Positions 18,778-27,174 are shown, counted from the first letter of the stretch. The stretch: DNA of 64,000 nucleotides from CAMLIZ01 sp036231905 (GCF_036231905.1 NZ_JAZARE010000005.1:248001-312000); one strand, 5' to 3'. Numbers and translations: made by a program. The notes: generated by a model from the sequence alone, not told the origin.

Positions 18778-18805
18778 AAAAAAAAGCCGGTCGGATGACC
18801 GGCTT
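18778..18805 (-). terminator. Rho-independent terminator of the PEP-CTERM gene
   Basis: On the minus strand a nine-base-pair stem (AAGCCGGTC with GACCGGCTT, four-base loop) is followed by a run of eight T. It lies 25 bases after the PEP-CTERM stop and just ahead of rmuC, so it separates the two transcription units. Confidence 0.85.
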
Positions 18806-18830
18806 CTCCCGCTCGGAACTGACCCGAGAA

Positions 18831-19328
18831 TCAGCTGCTCTTGCGGCGACGATAAAGCGAGCCGACCACACCCAGACCGGCCAACAGCATGGCATAGGTC
18901 TCGGGTTCCGGCACCGGCGTCACGGTGGACGTGATGCTGTAGAACCCGCCATGCGTGCCGGTGGCGTTGCCGGTGATCTGGTAGTAGTAGCTGCCAGCCG
19001 TCAGGCCCGTGGTGGTGTGCCACGTGCTGCCGGTGGTGCCGTCGAAGCTGTAGCTACCCAGCAGAGCGTCGGTAGCGCCCGCTTCGCGATACAGGCTGAC
19101 CATGCCGCCGGTGATGTTTGCCAGCGACAGCAGGTTGTTCGCGACCGTGGTGCTCGAGATGTCCGAGGTGCCCGGGATCGAGAACGTGATCGTGTCCGAG
19201 AACGCGCCCGGGTCGACGAGCGCTGCCGCCAACTCCAGATCGGCGTGAGCGCCCCAATCCGTGGTTGCTGCGTTGGCACTCAGGGCCAAAGCGCTGATGG
19301 CGGCTGCCGCCAACAACTTGAGTTTCAT
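18831..19328 (-). CDS. PEP-CTERM sorting domain protein, FxDxF-like
   Basis: A 165-residue secreted protein. The signal peptide (MKLKLLAAAAISALALSANAA) is followed by a Thr/Ser/Gly-rich body with few charges. The C-terminus has the PEP-CTERM sorting signal: VPEPETYAMLLAGLGVVG then SLYRRRKSS. Such proteins are cut and anchored or released by an exosortase, usually alongside exopolysaccharide. No exosortase lies in this window. AAGGAG six bases ahead fixes ATG 19328. It is a monocistronic unit with its own terminator. Confidence 0.88.
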   Translation of the reverse strand: MKLKLLAAAAISALALSANAATTDWGAHADLELAAALVDPGAFSDTITFSIPGTSDISSTTVANNLLSLANITGGMVSLYREAGATDALLGSYSFDGTTGSTWHTTTGLTAGSYYYQITGNATGTHGGFYSITSTVTPVPEPETYAMLLAGLGVVGSLYRRRKSS

Positions 19329-19828
19329 ATGCTTGCTCCTTATTGAGATGGTCAGGCCCGACTGGCCCACGGCATCTAGGGCAACGCCTGTTCCTAAAAA
19401 CGCCTCCGCAGGAGCTTCCCCCCGTGAATGGGGGGTCGGGGCGGCCGGAACTTGTCATGTGGTGACGTGGCCGGGCGCCAAGGCGCAGGCCGAACTCACT
19501 TTTGCTTTCAGATGAAAAGAGCGGAAGCCAGAAAGCGCGTCAATAGGCCTTTCCCTGGTGCATGTGGAATGCGCCCGGGTTTCCTGATGCAACAGGCGCC
19601 GCGGTCGTCAGCGTAGAAATTGCACAGTCGCGCCGGTAAGAAGTGCTGTGGCTTCTGCCCGGGTAGTGGGGTGGAGCACCTGGAAGGGGCATGCGAGACG
19701 GCCGGCGAGAGCCCGCCATCATGCGCCGCGCCGAACCGGCGACGCCCTTGGAGTTCACCAAGGAGTGTCAAGGCGTTACTGCGGGGCGCCGCGTCATCAC
19801 GCCGTCATGAAGCGGCGCGCAGCGCGGC
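19329..19828. other. 500-base gene-free region upstream of the PEP-CTERM gene
   Basis: No protein or tRNA gene is supported here; the small open frames are weak or run into waaA antisense. It holds the PEP-CTERM leader (AAGGAG at its edge), a perfect six-base hairpin CCCCCC-GTGAAT-GGGGGG at 19418-19435, and AT-richer stretches around 19500-19620. I searched by eye for a sigma-54 promoter (TGGC-N-TTGC), expected for some PEP-CTERM genes, and found none convincing. Confidence 0.5.
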
Positions 19829-21115
19829 TCAATGCATGGGCAGGAGCTCCAGCACCCGCGAAGCCATGCGCTCGGTGGCGCCCCGATGCGCCTGCGCAAA
19901 CGCCAGGGCGCGCTGCGCCCAGGTCGCCTGCGCGGCATCGCCCGCCAGGGCCGCGGCACGCCGCACGCCCTGCGGCAGATCGTTCACGCGCTCGGCGGCG
20001 CCGGCGGCCAGCGCCAGCTCGGCCGCCTCGGCAAAGTTGAAGGTGTGCGGGCCCATCACCACCGGGCAGCCACAGGCGGCAGCCTCGATCAGGTTCTGGC
20101 CACCCAGCGGCTCGAAGCTGCCCCCCAGCAGCGCCACATCGGCCATCGCGGCATACAGCGGCATCTCGCCCATCGAGTCGCCCAGCCACACATTGGCCTG
20201 CAAGGCCTCGGCGGTTGGGCTGGCGGACCAGCTGCTGCGGCGAGCCAGCGTAAAGCCCGCCTGCTGCACCAGTTGGGCCACCTCGTCGAAACGCTGGGGA
20301 TGACGCGGCACCACCAGCAGCAAGGGACGAGGCGATGGCAGCGCCCGCCAGGCAGCCAGCAGGGCCGCCTCTTCGCCTTCGCGGGTGCTCGCCCCCAGGA
20401 CCACCGGGCGGGCGGCGACGGCACGCCAGCCCTGCCCCTGCGCCAGCAGCTCCGGCGGCGGTGTCATGTCGAACTTGAGGTTGCCGCACACCTGCACCGA
20501 CGGCGCGCCCACCGCCCGCAGGCGTTGTGCATCGGACTCGGTCTGCGCCAGCACCGCGGCAAGGCTGTTCACGGCCGGTTGCAGCAGGCGCTTCAGCCGC
20601 AAGCCCTTGCGCAGGCTCTTCATGCTCAGCCTGGCATTGGCCAGCACCATCGGCACACCGGCCTGCTGCGCACCGATCAGCAGCACCGGCCAGACTTCGG
20701 TTTCCATCAGCACACCCAGCGCCGGCCGGAAGTGGCGCAGGAAGCGCCGCACCGCGCCGGGGGTGTCGTAGGGCAGCCAGGCCTGCACGTCACCCGGCTG
20801 CAGCAGCGGCACGCCCGCCTCGCGGCCAGTGGCCGTGCTGTGGGTCAGCAGCAAGCGCAGACCGGGGCGATGCGCACGCAAGGCGTCGATCAAGGGGGCC
20901 GCGGCGCGGGTCTCGCCGAGCGACACGGCATGCAGCCACAAGGCACCGGGTTGCGGCTTGGGGTCGGCGTACACGCCCAGCCGCTCCGGGATGGCATGCC
21001 GGTAGGCGCGCTCGCGCCGGCCGCGCCACCACAGCCGCGCCAGGTACACAGGGGTCAGGCCGCGCAGCAGGGTGGCATACCCGGCGCGGGCGATCCGGCC
21101 CCCGTTCAAGCGCAA
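19829..21115 (-). CDS. waaA: 3-deoxy-D-manno-octulosonic acid (Kdo) transferase
   Basis: A 428-residue inner-membrane-associated GT30 glycosyltransferase that adds Kdo to lipid IVA, a core step of LPS synthesis. Signs are the N-terminal membrane-binding helix (ATLLRGLTPVYLARLWWRGRRERAYRHAIPERLG), WLHAVSLGETRAA with the catalytic Glu, and the nucleotide-sugar site SFEPLGGQNLIEAAACGCPVVMG. No ATG is available: TTG 21115 is the longest start, but GAGG six bases before TTG 21109 makes that one (426 residues) attractive. It follows the phosphomannomutase gene by 25 bases. Confidence 0.93.
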   Translation of the reverse strand: MRLNGGRIARAGYATLLRGLTPVYLARLWWRGRRERAYRHAIPERLGVYADPKPQPGALWLHAVSLGETRAAAPLIDALRAHRPGLRLLLTHSTATGREAGVPLLQPGDVQAWLPYDTPGAVRRFLRHFRPALGVLMETEVWPVLLIGAQQAGVPMVLANARLSMKSLRKGLRLKRLLQPAVNSLAAVLAQTESDAQRLRAVGAPSVQVCGNLKFDMTPPPELLAQGQGWRAVAARPVVLGASTREGEEAALLAAWRALPSPRPLLLVVPRHPQRFDEVAQLVQQAGFTLARRSSWSASPTAEALQANVWLGDSMGEMPLYAAMADVALLGGSFEPLGGQNLIEAAACGCPVVMGPHTFNFAEAAELALAAGAAERVNDLPQGVRRAAALAGDAAQATWAQRALAFAQAHRGATERMASRVLELLPMH

Positions 21116-21140
21116 CCTCGCGGCGGCCAGGCGTCAGTGG

Positions 21141-22532
21141 TCAATGAGCCGCCGCGGCGAACTGCGCATCAGGCTTCACCGCGCGCAGCGCCGCCATGAA
21201 CTGGTGCTCGATGCGGTGCAGGGCTTCGGGCGTGTGGCCCTCGAAGCGCATCACCAGCACCGGCGTGGTGTTCGACGCGCGCACCAGGCCGAAGCCGTCG
21301 GCAAAGTCGGCTCGCACGCCGTCGATGGTGACGATGTCGATTGCGTCGGGGAACTTGGCCGTGGCGCGCAGCCGCTCCATCACCTGGGCCGGTTCACCCT
21401 CGGCGCAGGGCACGTTGAGCTCTGGCGTGCTGAAGCTGGTGGGCAGCGCGTTGAGCACCGCGCTGGGGTCCTGGGAGCGGCTGAGGATCTCCAGCAGCCG
21501 GCCCGCGGTGTACATCGCATCGTCGAAGCCGTACCAGCGTTCGCTGAAGAAGATGTGGCCGCTCATCTCGCCGGCGATGGGCGCGCCGGTTTCGCGCAGC
21601 TTGGCCTTCACCAGCGAGTGCCCGGTCTTCCACATCAGCGGCTGGCCACCGGCCTGGCGGATGGCCTGGCCCAGGCGCTGCGAGCACTTCACGTCGAAGA
21701 TGATGGTGGCGCCGGGCTGGCGTTGCAGGATGTCCTGCGCAAACAGCATCAGCTGCCGGTCGGGGTAGATGATGTTGCCGTCCTTCGTGACCACGCCCAG
21801 CCGGTCGCCGTCACCGTCGAAGGCCAGGCCCAGCTCCGCGCCCGTTTCCTTCACCGTGCGGATCAGGTCGGCCAGGTTCTCCGGCTTCGACGGGTCCGGA
21901 TGGTGGTTGGGGAAGTCGCCGTCGACCTCGCTGTACAGCTCCGTCACCTCGCAGCCCAGCTGGCGCAGGATGCCGGGCGCGGTGGCGCCGGGGATGCCGT
22001 TGCCGGAATCGACCACCACCTTCATCGGCCGGGCGAGCTTGCAGTCGCCCACGATGCGCTGCGAGTACTCAGGCACCAGGTCGGCATGCGTGACGGTGCC
22101 CTGGCCCTTGGCATAGTCCTCTGCCTCGATGCGGCGCTTCAGCCCCTGGATCTGCTCGCCGTAGATCGCGCGGCTGGCCAGCACCATCTTGAAGCCGTTG
22201 TAGTCCTTCGGGTTGTGGCTGCCGGTGACCTGGATGCAGGAATGGCAGCCGATGTCCTCGCGCGTGGCAGCCGCGTAATAGGCCATCGGTGTGGTGACCG
22301 CGCCCAGCTCCAGCACATTGATGCCGGTGGATTGCAGGCCGCGCACCAGCGCGTCCACCAGCGTCGGGCCGGAGACGCGGCCGTCGCGCCCGACCGCCAC
22401 CGTGCGCTCGCCGGCCTGCAGTGCTTCGCTGCCGAAGGCGCGGCCCAAATGCTCGGCAAACTGTTCGTCGATGGTCTGGCCCACGATGCCGCGGATGTCA
22501 TAGGCCTTGAAAACGGATGCTGGTACTTGCAT
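21141..22532 (-). CDS. Phosphomannomutase/phosphoglucomutase
   Basis: A 463-residue alpha-D-phosphohexomutase of the AlgC/ManB type, interconverting hexose 6- and 1-phosphates for LPS and exopolysaccharide precursors. The phosphoserine loop TGSHNPKDYNG has S105, the metal loop is DGDGDRLG, and the sugar-binding GEMSGHIFF loop and C-terminal phosphate-binding RASNTTPVLVMRFEG are intact. ATG 22532 was preferred over a TTG two codons upstream. It lies between dedA (69 bases upstream) and waaA, so the three probably form one envelope operon. Confidence 0.94.
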   Translation of the reverse strand: MQVPASVFKAYDIRGIVGQTIDEQFAEHLGRAFGSEALQAGERTVAVGRDGRVSGPTLVDALVRGLQSTGINVLELGAVTTPMAYYAAATREDIGCHSCIQVTGSHNPKDYNGFKMVLASRAIYGEQIQGLKRRIEAEDYAKGQGTVTHADLVPEYSQRIVGDCKLARPMKVVVDSGNGIPGATAPGILRQLGCEVTELYSEVDGDFPNHHPDPSKPENLADLIRTVKETGAELGLAFDGDGDRLGVVTKDGNIIYPDRQLMLFAQDILQRQPGATIIFDVKCSQRLGQAIRQAGGQPLMWKTGHSLVKAKLRETGAPIAGEMSGHIFFSERWYGFDDAMYTAGRLLEILSRSQDPSAVLNALPTSFSTPELNVPCAEGEPAQVMERLRATAKFPDAIDIVTIDGVRADFADGFGLVRASNTTPVLVMRFEGHTPEALHRIEHQFMAALRAVKPDAQFAAAAH

Positions 22533-22601
22533 GGACAACCCCTGCTCTGGAATGGCGGGGATTGTAGGAGTGCGGTTGGCGCTGCTTGTGTGCGGCGGCT
22601 T

Positions 22602-23255
22602 TCAGGTTGGCGTGGTACCGCCGCGCAGCCGGGACCGCACCGCGCCGGCCAGGATCACCAGGCCGGGGATGATGATCATGGCCCAGATGATCTCGCTCAG
22701 GTGCTCCTTCACGAAGGGGATGTTGCCGAAGAGGTAGCCCGCCAGCGTGAGGCCGCACACCCAGCCCGCACCGCCCGTCACGTCATAGAAGGTGAAGCGC
22801 GAACGCGTCATCTGCGCCACGCCAGCCACGAAGGGCGCGAAGGTGCGCACGAACGGCATGAAGCGCGCCAGCACGATGGTGATGCCGCCGTGCTCCTCGT
22901 AGAACGCATGCGCCTGGTCGAAGGCCCGCTTGTTGAACCAGCGCGTCTGCTCCCAGCCAAACACCCGCGGCCCGACCAGGCGCCCGATGGTGTAGTTGCT
23001 CTGGTTGCCCGCCACCGCCGCCACGGTGAGCAGCGCCATCGACAGCGGCAGGTTCATCAGCCCAGCGCCGCACAGGGTGCCCACCACGAACAGCAGCGAG
23101 TCGCCCGGCAGGAAGGGCATCACCACCACCCCCGTCTCCACGAAGATGATCAGGAAAAGCAGCGCATACACCCAGCCGCCATAGGCCTGCACGAACTCCT
23201 GCAGGTGGCGGTCGACGTGCAGCACGAAGTCGAGAAGGAAGGCAATGATGTCCAT
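22602..23255 (-). CDS. DedA family membrane protein
   Basis: A 217-residue polytopic inner-membrane protein of the DedA/SNARE-associated family. Visible signatures are FVETGVVVMPFLPGDSLLF, the helix-breaking VAAVAGNQSNYTIGRLVG region and FVRTFAPFVAGVAQM with its conserved Arg. Members act as flippases for undecaprenyl phosphate or phospholipids or in proton-dependent drug tolerance. ATG 23255 is chosen because upstream sequence is the dispersed repeat. It heads the dedA-mutase-waaA group. Confidence 0.92.
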   Translation of the reverse strand: MDIIAFLLDFVLHVDRHLQEFVQAYGGWVYALLFLIIFVETGVVVMPFLPGDSLLFVVGTLCGAGLMNLPLSMALLTVAAVAGNQSNYTIGRLVGPRVFGWEQTRWFNKRAFDQAHAFYEEHGGITIVLARFMPFVRTFAPFVAGVAQMTRSRFTFYDVTGGAGWVCGLTLAGYLFGNIPFVKEHLSEIIWAMIIIPGLVILAGAVRSRLRGGTTPT

Positions 23256-23267
23256 GCCGGATTGTTG

Positions 23268-23370
23268 CCCACCCCCGGAGCACCTTCGGCGCTCCCTCTC
23301 AAGGGGGCGCCACTGGCGGACCGGCAAAGCCGGATCCGCGGTGGCCGCGTGGCGTGTGGCCGCTGGACGC
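23268..23370 (+). repeat. Dispersed GC-rich repeat, copy B (dedA-mutL spacer)
   Basis: Second intergenic copy, closely matching copy A at 13371: ACCCCCGGAGCACC, CTC-rich hairpin with GGGGGCGCCACTGGCGG, AAGCCGGATCCGCGGTGGCCGC, then a CGCTGG end. Same orientation as the other copies. It occupies most of the dedA-mutL divergent spacer. Confidence 0.78.
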
Positions 23371-23409
23371 GGCACACGAGCCGACAGCCGCGTTCCCTAG
23401 AATGCCCGC

Positions 23410-25290
23410 ATGAACGCCGTGCTGCAGCCGCCCCCGCGCCGCCCGATCCGCGAGCTGCCCGACGAGCTGGTCAGCCAGATCGCCGCCGGCGAGGTGGTGG
23501 AGCGGCCCGCTTCGGTGGTGCGCGAGCTGGTGGACAACGCGCTCGATGCGGGCGCCACCCAGGTCAACGTCAAGCTCATGGCCGGTGGCGTGCGGGCCAT
23601 CGTGGTGGAGGACGACGGCTGCGGCATCCCGCCGCACGAATTGCCGCTGGCACTCAAGCGCCATGCCACCAGCAAGATCAGCTCGCTGGCCGAGCTCGAG
23701 CATGTGGCCACCATGGGTTTTCGCGGCGAGGCGCTCGCGGCCATCGCCTCGGTGGCGGAGCTGAGCATCGTCAGCCGTGCGGCGGGCGCGGCGCACGCGC
23801 AGCGGCTGGACGCACGCACCGGCGAATGCAGCCCCGCCGCCCGCGCGCAAGGCACCAGCGTGGAAGTGCGCGAGCTGTTTTTCAGCACCCCCGCGCGCCG
23901 CAAGTTCCTGAAGACCGACGCCACCGAGCTGGCCCATTGCCTGGAAGCCGTGCGCCGGCACGCCCTGGCCCGGCCGGACGTGGGCTTCGCGGTCTGGCAC
24001 GAAGGCCGCCTGGTCGAGCAGTGGCGTGCCGCAGCGGACGCCAGCCAGCGCCATCGCGACGTGCTGGGCAAGGACTTCGAGGCCGACAGCCGCAGCCTGC
24101 AACTCCAGCTGGGGCCCTTGCGGCTGCATGGCCGCGCCGGCCTGCCCACCGCCGCCCGTGCGCGCGCCGACCAGCAGTACGTGTACGTCAACGGCCGTTA
24201 TGTGCGCGACAAGCTGATCGCGCATGCCGCGCGGTCGGCTTATGAAGACGTGTTGCATGGCAACCGCCAGCCGGCCTACCTGCTGTACCTGGACATCGCA
24301 CCCGACCTGGTGGACGTGAACGTGCACCCGACCAAGATCGAGGTGCGCTTTCGCGACAGCCGGGCGGTGCACCATGCCGTGCGCCAGGCCGTGGAGGCAG
24401 CCCTGGCTCCCCCCCGGAGCGCGGGGATGGATCCCCCCCGGAGCGCCTTCGGGGCTGCCCCCTCAGGGGGCGACGCCAGCGGCCCGGCAGAGCCGGATCC
24501 GCGGCGTCCGCTGGAGGGCACTGGCGCTGGACGCGCCGTGCCGGGGTGGGAGCGGCCGTCGCCGGCGCAGGTGTCGCTGGCGTTGCAGCAGACGGCCGAG
24601 CTGTATGCGCGCGAGCCGCGAGCGGCCTGGACGGCTGAACGACTCGAACTGCCAAACGCTCCTTCGGTGGCGGCAGCCGCGACGATCGAGCCGGCGCCTC
24701 AAGAGGACTGGCCGCTGGGCCGCGCGGTGGCTCAGATCGGCGGCGTCTACATCCTGGCCGAGAACCGGCACGGCCTGGTGATCGTGGACATGCATGCGGC
24801 GCACGAGCGCATCGTGTACGAGCGACTGAAAGCCACCATGCATGCGGCGCAGATCGAATCGCAGCCACTGTTGATCCCTGCCACCTTTGCCGCCACGCCG
24901 GCCGAAGTGGCGATCGCCGAGGCGCAGCAGGCCACCTTGCAGGAACTCGGGCTGGATGTCTCACCGCTGTCGCCCGGCGTGCTGGCGGTGCGCGCGCGTC
25001 CGGCCGCCCTGCGCGATGCCGATCCGGTGGAGCTGGTGCGTTCGGTGCTCGCCGAGCTGGCCGACACCGACGGCAGCCGCGTGGTGCAGCGCGCGCGGGA
25101 CGAAGTGCTGGCCACCATGGCCTGCCATGGCGCAGTGCGGGCGAACCGTCAGCTCACCCTGGCCGAGATGAACGCCCTGCTGCGCGACATGGAGCGCACC
25201 GAGCGCGCCGACCAGTGCAATCACGGCCGGCCCACCTGGCGCCAGCTGTCCATGCGCGAGCTGGACGCCCTCTTCCTGCGCGGGCGCTGA
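23410..25290 (+). CDS. mutL: DNA mismatch repair protein MutL
   Basis: A 626-residue mismatch-repair ATPase that links MutS to strand removal. The GHKL ATPase is intact (ELVDNALDAGA, EDDGCGI, GFRGEALAAI). The C-terminal domain has DMHAAHERIVYE from D460, fitting the DxHA(x)2E(x)4E nicking-endonuclease motif, plus ACHGAVRAN and QCNHGRPT. This is the self-nicking kind of MutL used where MutH is absent. Oddly, residues about 333-372, in the linker between the two domains, are encoded by a copy of the dispersed repeat. The stop overlaps the next start (TGATG). Confidence 0.96.
   Translation: MNAVLQPPPRRPIRELPDELVSQIAAGEVVERPASVVRELVDNALDAGATQVNVKLMAGGVRAIVVEDDGCGIPPHELPLALKRHATSKISSLAELEHVATMGFRGEALAAIASVAELSIVSRAAGAAHAQRLDARTGECSPAARAQGTSVEVRELFFSTPARRKFLKTDATELAHCLEAVRRHALARPDVGFAVWHEGRLVEQWRAAADASQRHRDVLGKDFEADSRSLQLQLGPLRLHGRAGLPTAARARADQQYVYVNGRYVRDKLIAHAARSAYEDVLHGNRQPAYLLYLDIAPDLVDVNVHPTKIEVRFRDSRAVHHAVRQAVEAALAPPRSAGMDPPRSAFGAAPSGGDASGPAEPDPRRPLEGTGAGRAVPGWERPSPAQVSLALQQTAELYAREPRAAWTAERLELPNAPSVAAAATIEPAPQEDWPLGRAVAQIGGVYILAENRHGLVIVDMHAAHERIVYERLKATMHAAQIESQPLLIPATFAATPAEVAIAEAQQATLQELGLDVSPLSPGVLAVRARPAALRDADPVELVRSVLAELADTDGSRVVQRARDEVLATMACHGAVRANRQLTLAEMNALLRDMERTERADQCNHGRPTWRQLSMRELDALFLRGR
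24407..24525 (+). repeat. Dispersed GC-rich repeat, copy C, inside the mutL reading frame
   Basis: In-frame diverged copy of the repeat seen at 13371 and 23268: CCCCCCGGAGCG, GCCCCCTCAGGGGGCG, GCCAGCGGCCCGG, AGCCGGATCCGCGG, CGCTGG. Its head (CCCCCCCGGAGCG) occurs twice, so this copy is partly duplicated. It encodes a Pro/Arg/Gly-rich stretch in the flexible MutL linker and does not interrupt the frame. Confidence 0.78.
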
Positions 25291-25658
25291 TGCCGGCGAC
25301 GCCCAAGCCGGTCGCACGCTTTCGCCTGCGCATCAGCCTGGGCGAGCTCACCGCCATCGGCCCCGGCAAGGTGGCTCTGCTCGAAGCGATCCGCGACCAC
25401 GGTTCACTCACCGCCGCGGCGCGTGCGCTGGGCATCTCGTATCGGCGCGCGTGGACGATGCTGGACGAGATCAATGGCGCCCTGCGCTATCCGGCGGTTG
25501 CCTCCGCGGCCGGTGGTACGCAAGGCGGTGGCAGCCTGCTCACGCCGGTGGGCGAGGAAGTCGTTGCGCGCTACCGCCGCATCGAAGCGGACGCAGCCGC
25601 GGCCTGCCAGGACGATCTGCGTGCGTTGCAGGGGCTGCTGCAAGCGCAGCGGTCTTGA
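25290..25658 (+). CDS. Short ModE-type winged-helix regulator without molybdate domain
   Basis: A 122-residue protein with the ModE/LysR-type winged helix (IGPGKVALLEAIRDHGSLTAAARALGISYRRAWTMLDEIN), followed by a short wing (GGGSLLTPVGEEVVARYRRIE) and a C-terminal helix. It lacks the Mop/TOBE domains that bind molybdate in E. coli ModE. Single-domain ModE homologues are known beside mod genes. Its ATG overlaps the mutL stop (TGATG), so it may be coupled to mutL translation. An 84-base gap with a striking inverted repeat separates it from modA. Confidence 0.88.
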   Translation: MPATPKPVARFRLRISLGELTAIGPGKVALLEAIRDHGSLTAAARALGISYRRAWTMLDEINGALRYPAVASAAGGTQGGGSLLTPVGEEVVARYRRIEADAAAACQDDLRALQGLLQAQRS

Positions 25659-25682
25659 GACCGTGATGCACCGCTGGATATC

Positions 25683-25724
25683 GCGCAAAGCCGTCATGTC
25701 ACAATGAACATGACGGCTTTGCGC
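25683..25724. promoter_or_regulatory. Perfect 17-bp inverted repeat upstream of modA
   Basis: The arms GCGCAAAGCCGTCATGT and ACATGACGGCTTTGCGC are exact reverse complements, 25683-25699 and 25708-25724, separated by eight bases. The right arm ends 17 bases before modA ATG. It could be an operator for the adjacent ModE-like protein, or an RNA hairpin in the modA leader. It does not match the E. coli ModE site (CGNTATAT-type). There is no T tract, so a terminator is unlikely. Confidence 0.7.
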
Positions 25725-25741
25725 CGCTTCGCTTCCGCCCC

Positions 25742-26506
25742 ATGCGCCCTCTGCTCTTCCTGCGACTGCTGCGCCTGACGGCGTGCGCCGCGCTCTGCAC
25801 CGCCACCGCCGTGCGGGCCGATGAGGTGCAGGTGGCGGTGGCGGCCAACTTCACCGCGCCGGCCCGGCAGATCGCGGCCGAATTCGAGAAGGACACCGGC
25901 CACCGTGCCGTGCTGACCTTCGGTGCCACGGGCAAGTTCTACGCGCAGATCCGCAACGGCGCGCCCTTCGAGGCGCTGCTCGCCGCCGACGACATCACGC
26001 CTGCCAGGTTGGAGCGCGAAGGTGTCGCCGTAGCGGGCAGCCGCTTCACCTACGCCATCGGCCGTCTGGCCCTGTGGTCCCCGCAAACCGGCCTGGTCGA
26101 CGCCAAGGGCGAGGTGCTGGGCAAGGGCACGTACAAGCACCTGGCGCTGGCCAACCCGAAGCTCGCGCCCTATGGCGCCGCAGCGGTCGAGACGCTGCAG
26201 TCGCTGAAGCTGCTGGAGACCCTGCAACCGCGCTTCGTTCAGGGAGAGAACATCGCGCAGACCTTCCAGTTCGTCTCCACGGGCAACGCGGAGCTGGGCT
26301 TCGTCGCACTGTCGCAGGTGATGGCCGACGGCAAGCCGGCGGAAGGCTCGACGTGGCTGGTGCCTGGATCGCTCCACCGGCCGATCCGGCAGGAGGCGGC
26401 GCTGCTGTCGGCCGCGAGGAACCGGCCCGCCGCACAGGCCTGGCTGCGCTACCTCGCCGGCGACAAGGCCCGCGCCATCATGAAGCGCTTCGGCTACGAC
26501 CTCTGA
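25742..26506 (+). CDS. modA: Molybdate ABC transporter substrate-binding protein ModA
   Basis: A 254-residue periplasmic molybdate/tungstate-binding protein. The signal peptide is cleaved near VRA-DEVQ. Ligand-site stretches are visible: VAVAANFTAPA near the N-terminus, LTFGATGKFYAQIRNGAPFEALLAADD, and ALANPKLAPYGAAAVETLQ. No ribosome binding site is evident ahead of ATG 25742. The stop overlaps the modB start (TGATG). Confidence 0.95.
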   Translation: MRPLLFLRLLRLTACAALCTATAVRADEVQVAVAANFTAPARQIAAEFEKDTGHRAVLTFGATGKFYAQIRNGAPFEALLAADDITPARLEREGVAVAGSRFTYAIGRLALWSPQTGLVDAKGEVLGKGTYKHLALANPKLAPYGAAAVETLQSLKLLETLQPRFVQGENIAQTFQFVSTGNAELGFVALSQVMADGKPAEGSTWLVPGSLHRPIRQEAALLSAARNRPAAQAWLRYLAGDKARAIMKRFGYDL

Positions 26507-27174
26507 TGGAGGCCGGCGACCTGTCGGCCGTGTGGCTGACGCTGAAGCTGGCGACCTGCACCACGGTGCTGCTGCTGTTGCTGGGCACGCCGGTCGCATG
26601 GTGGCTGGCCCGCACGCGGTCTCGGCTCAAGGCCCCGGTGGCCGCCGTGGTGGCGCTGCCGATCGTGCTGCCGCCCACGGTGCTGGGCTTCTACCTGCTC
26701 ACCCTGCTGGGCCCGCAGGGGGCCATCGGCCGCCTGACCGAGAGCCTCGGGCTGGGCACCCTGCCCTTCACCTTTGCCGGCCTGGTGGTGGCCTCGGTGC
26801 TGTACTCCACGCCCTTCGTGGTGCAGCCGCTGCAGAACGCGTTCGAGGCCATCGGCGAGCGGCCGCTGGAAGTAGCGGCCACGCTGCGCGCCTCGCCCTG
26901 GGACAGCTTCTTCTCGGTGGTGCTGCCACTCGCCCGCCCGGGTTTTTTCACCGCGGCGGTGCTCGGCTTTGCGCACACCGTGGGCGAGTTCGGCGTGGTG
27001 CTGATGATCGGCGGCAACATCCCCGGCAAGACGCGGGTGGTGTCGGTGCAGATCTACGACCACGTGGAGGCCTTCGAATACGCCCAGGCGCATTGGCTCT
27101 CCGCCGCCATGCTGGCCTTTTCCTTCCTCGTGCTGCTGGCGCTGTACGCCTGGCGGCCGGGCGCGCGGCGATGA
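26506..27174 (+). CDS. modB: Molybdate ABC transporter permease ModB
   Basis: A 222-residue inner-membrane permease with about five to six hydrophobic segments. The coupling loop AFEAIGERPLEVAATLRASPWDSFFSVVLPLARPG is the EAA motif that contacts ModC, and the segment FAHTVGEFGVVLMIGGNIPG is characteristic of ModB. It overlaps modA by one base at its start and modC by four bases at its end, so the three are translationally coupled. Confidence 0.96.
   Translation: MEAGDLSAVWLTLKLATCTTVLLLLLGTPVAWWLARTRSRLKAPVAAVVALPIVLPPTVLGFYLLTLLGPQGAIGRLTESLGLGTLPFTFAGLVVASVLYSTPFVVQPLQNAFEAIGERPLEVAATLRASPWDSFFSVVLPLARPGFFTAAVLGFAHTVGEFGVVLMIGGNIPGKTRVVSVQIYDHVEAFEYAQAHWLSAAMLAFSFLVLLALYAWRPGARR

Noticed and set aside
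19329..19828. Possible small genes or a tRNA upstream of the PEP-CTERM gene
   Set aside because: No cloverleaf was found by eye, and the short frames have no ribosome site or family motif.
21072..24245. A 1057-residue plus-strand frame
   Set aside because: It covers the phosphomannomutase and dedA genes antisense and then mutL in another frame; those genes are certain, and this product is compositionally unnatural.
25683..25724. Molybdenum cofactor riboswitch upstream of modA
   Set aside because: The spacer is only 84 bases and is dominated by a simple two-arm hairpin; the multi-stem Moco RNA fold cannot fit.
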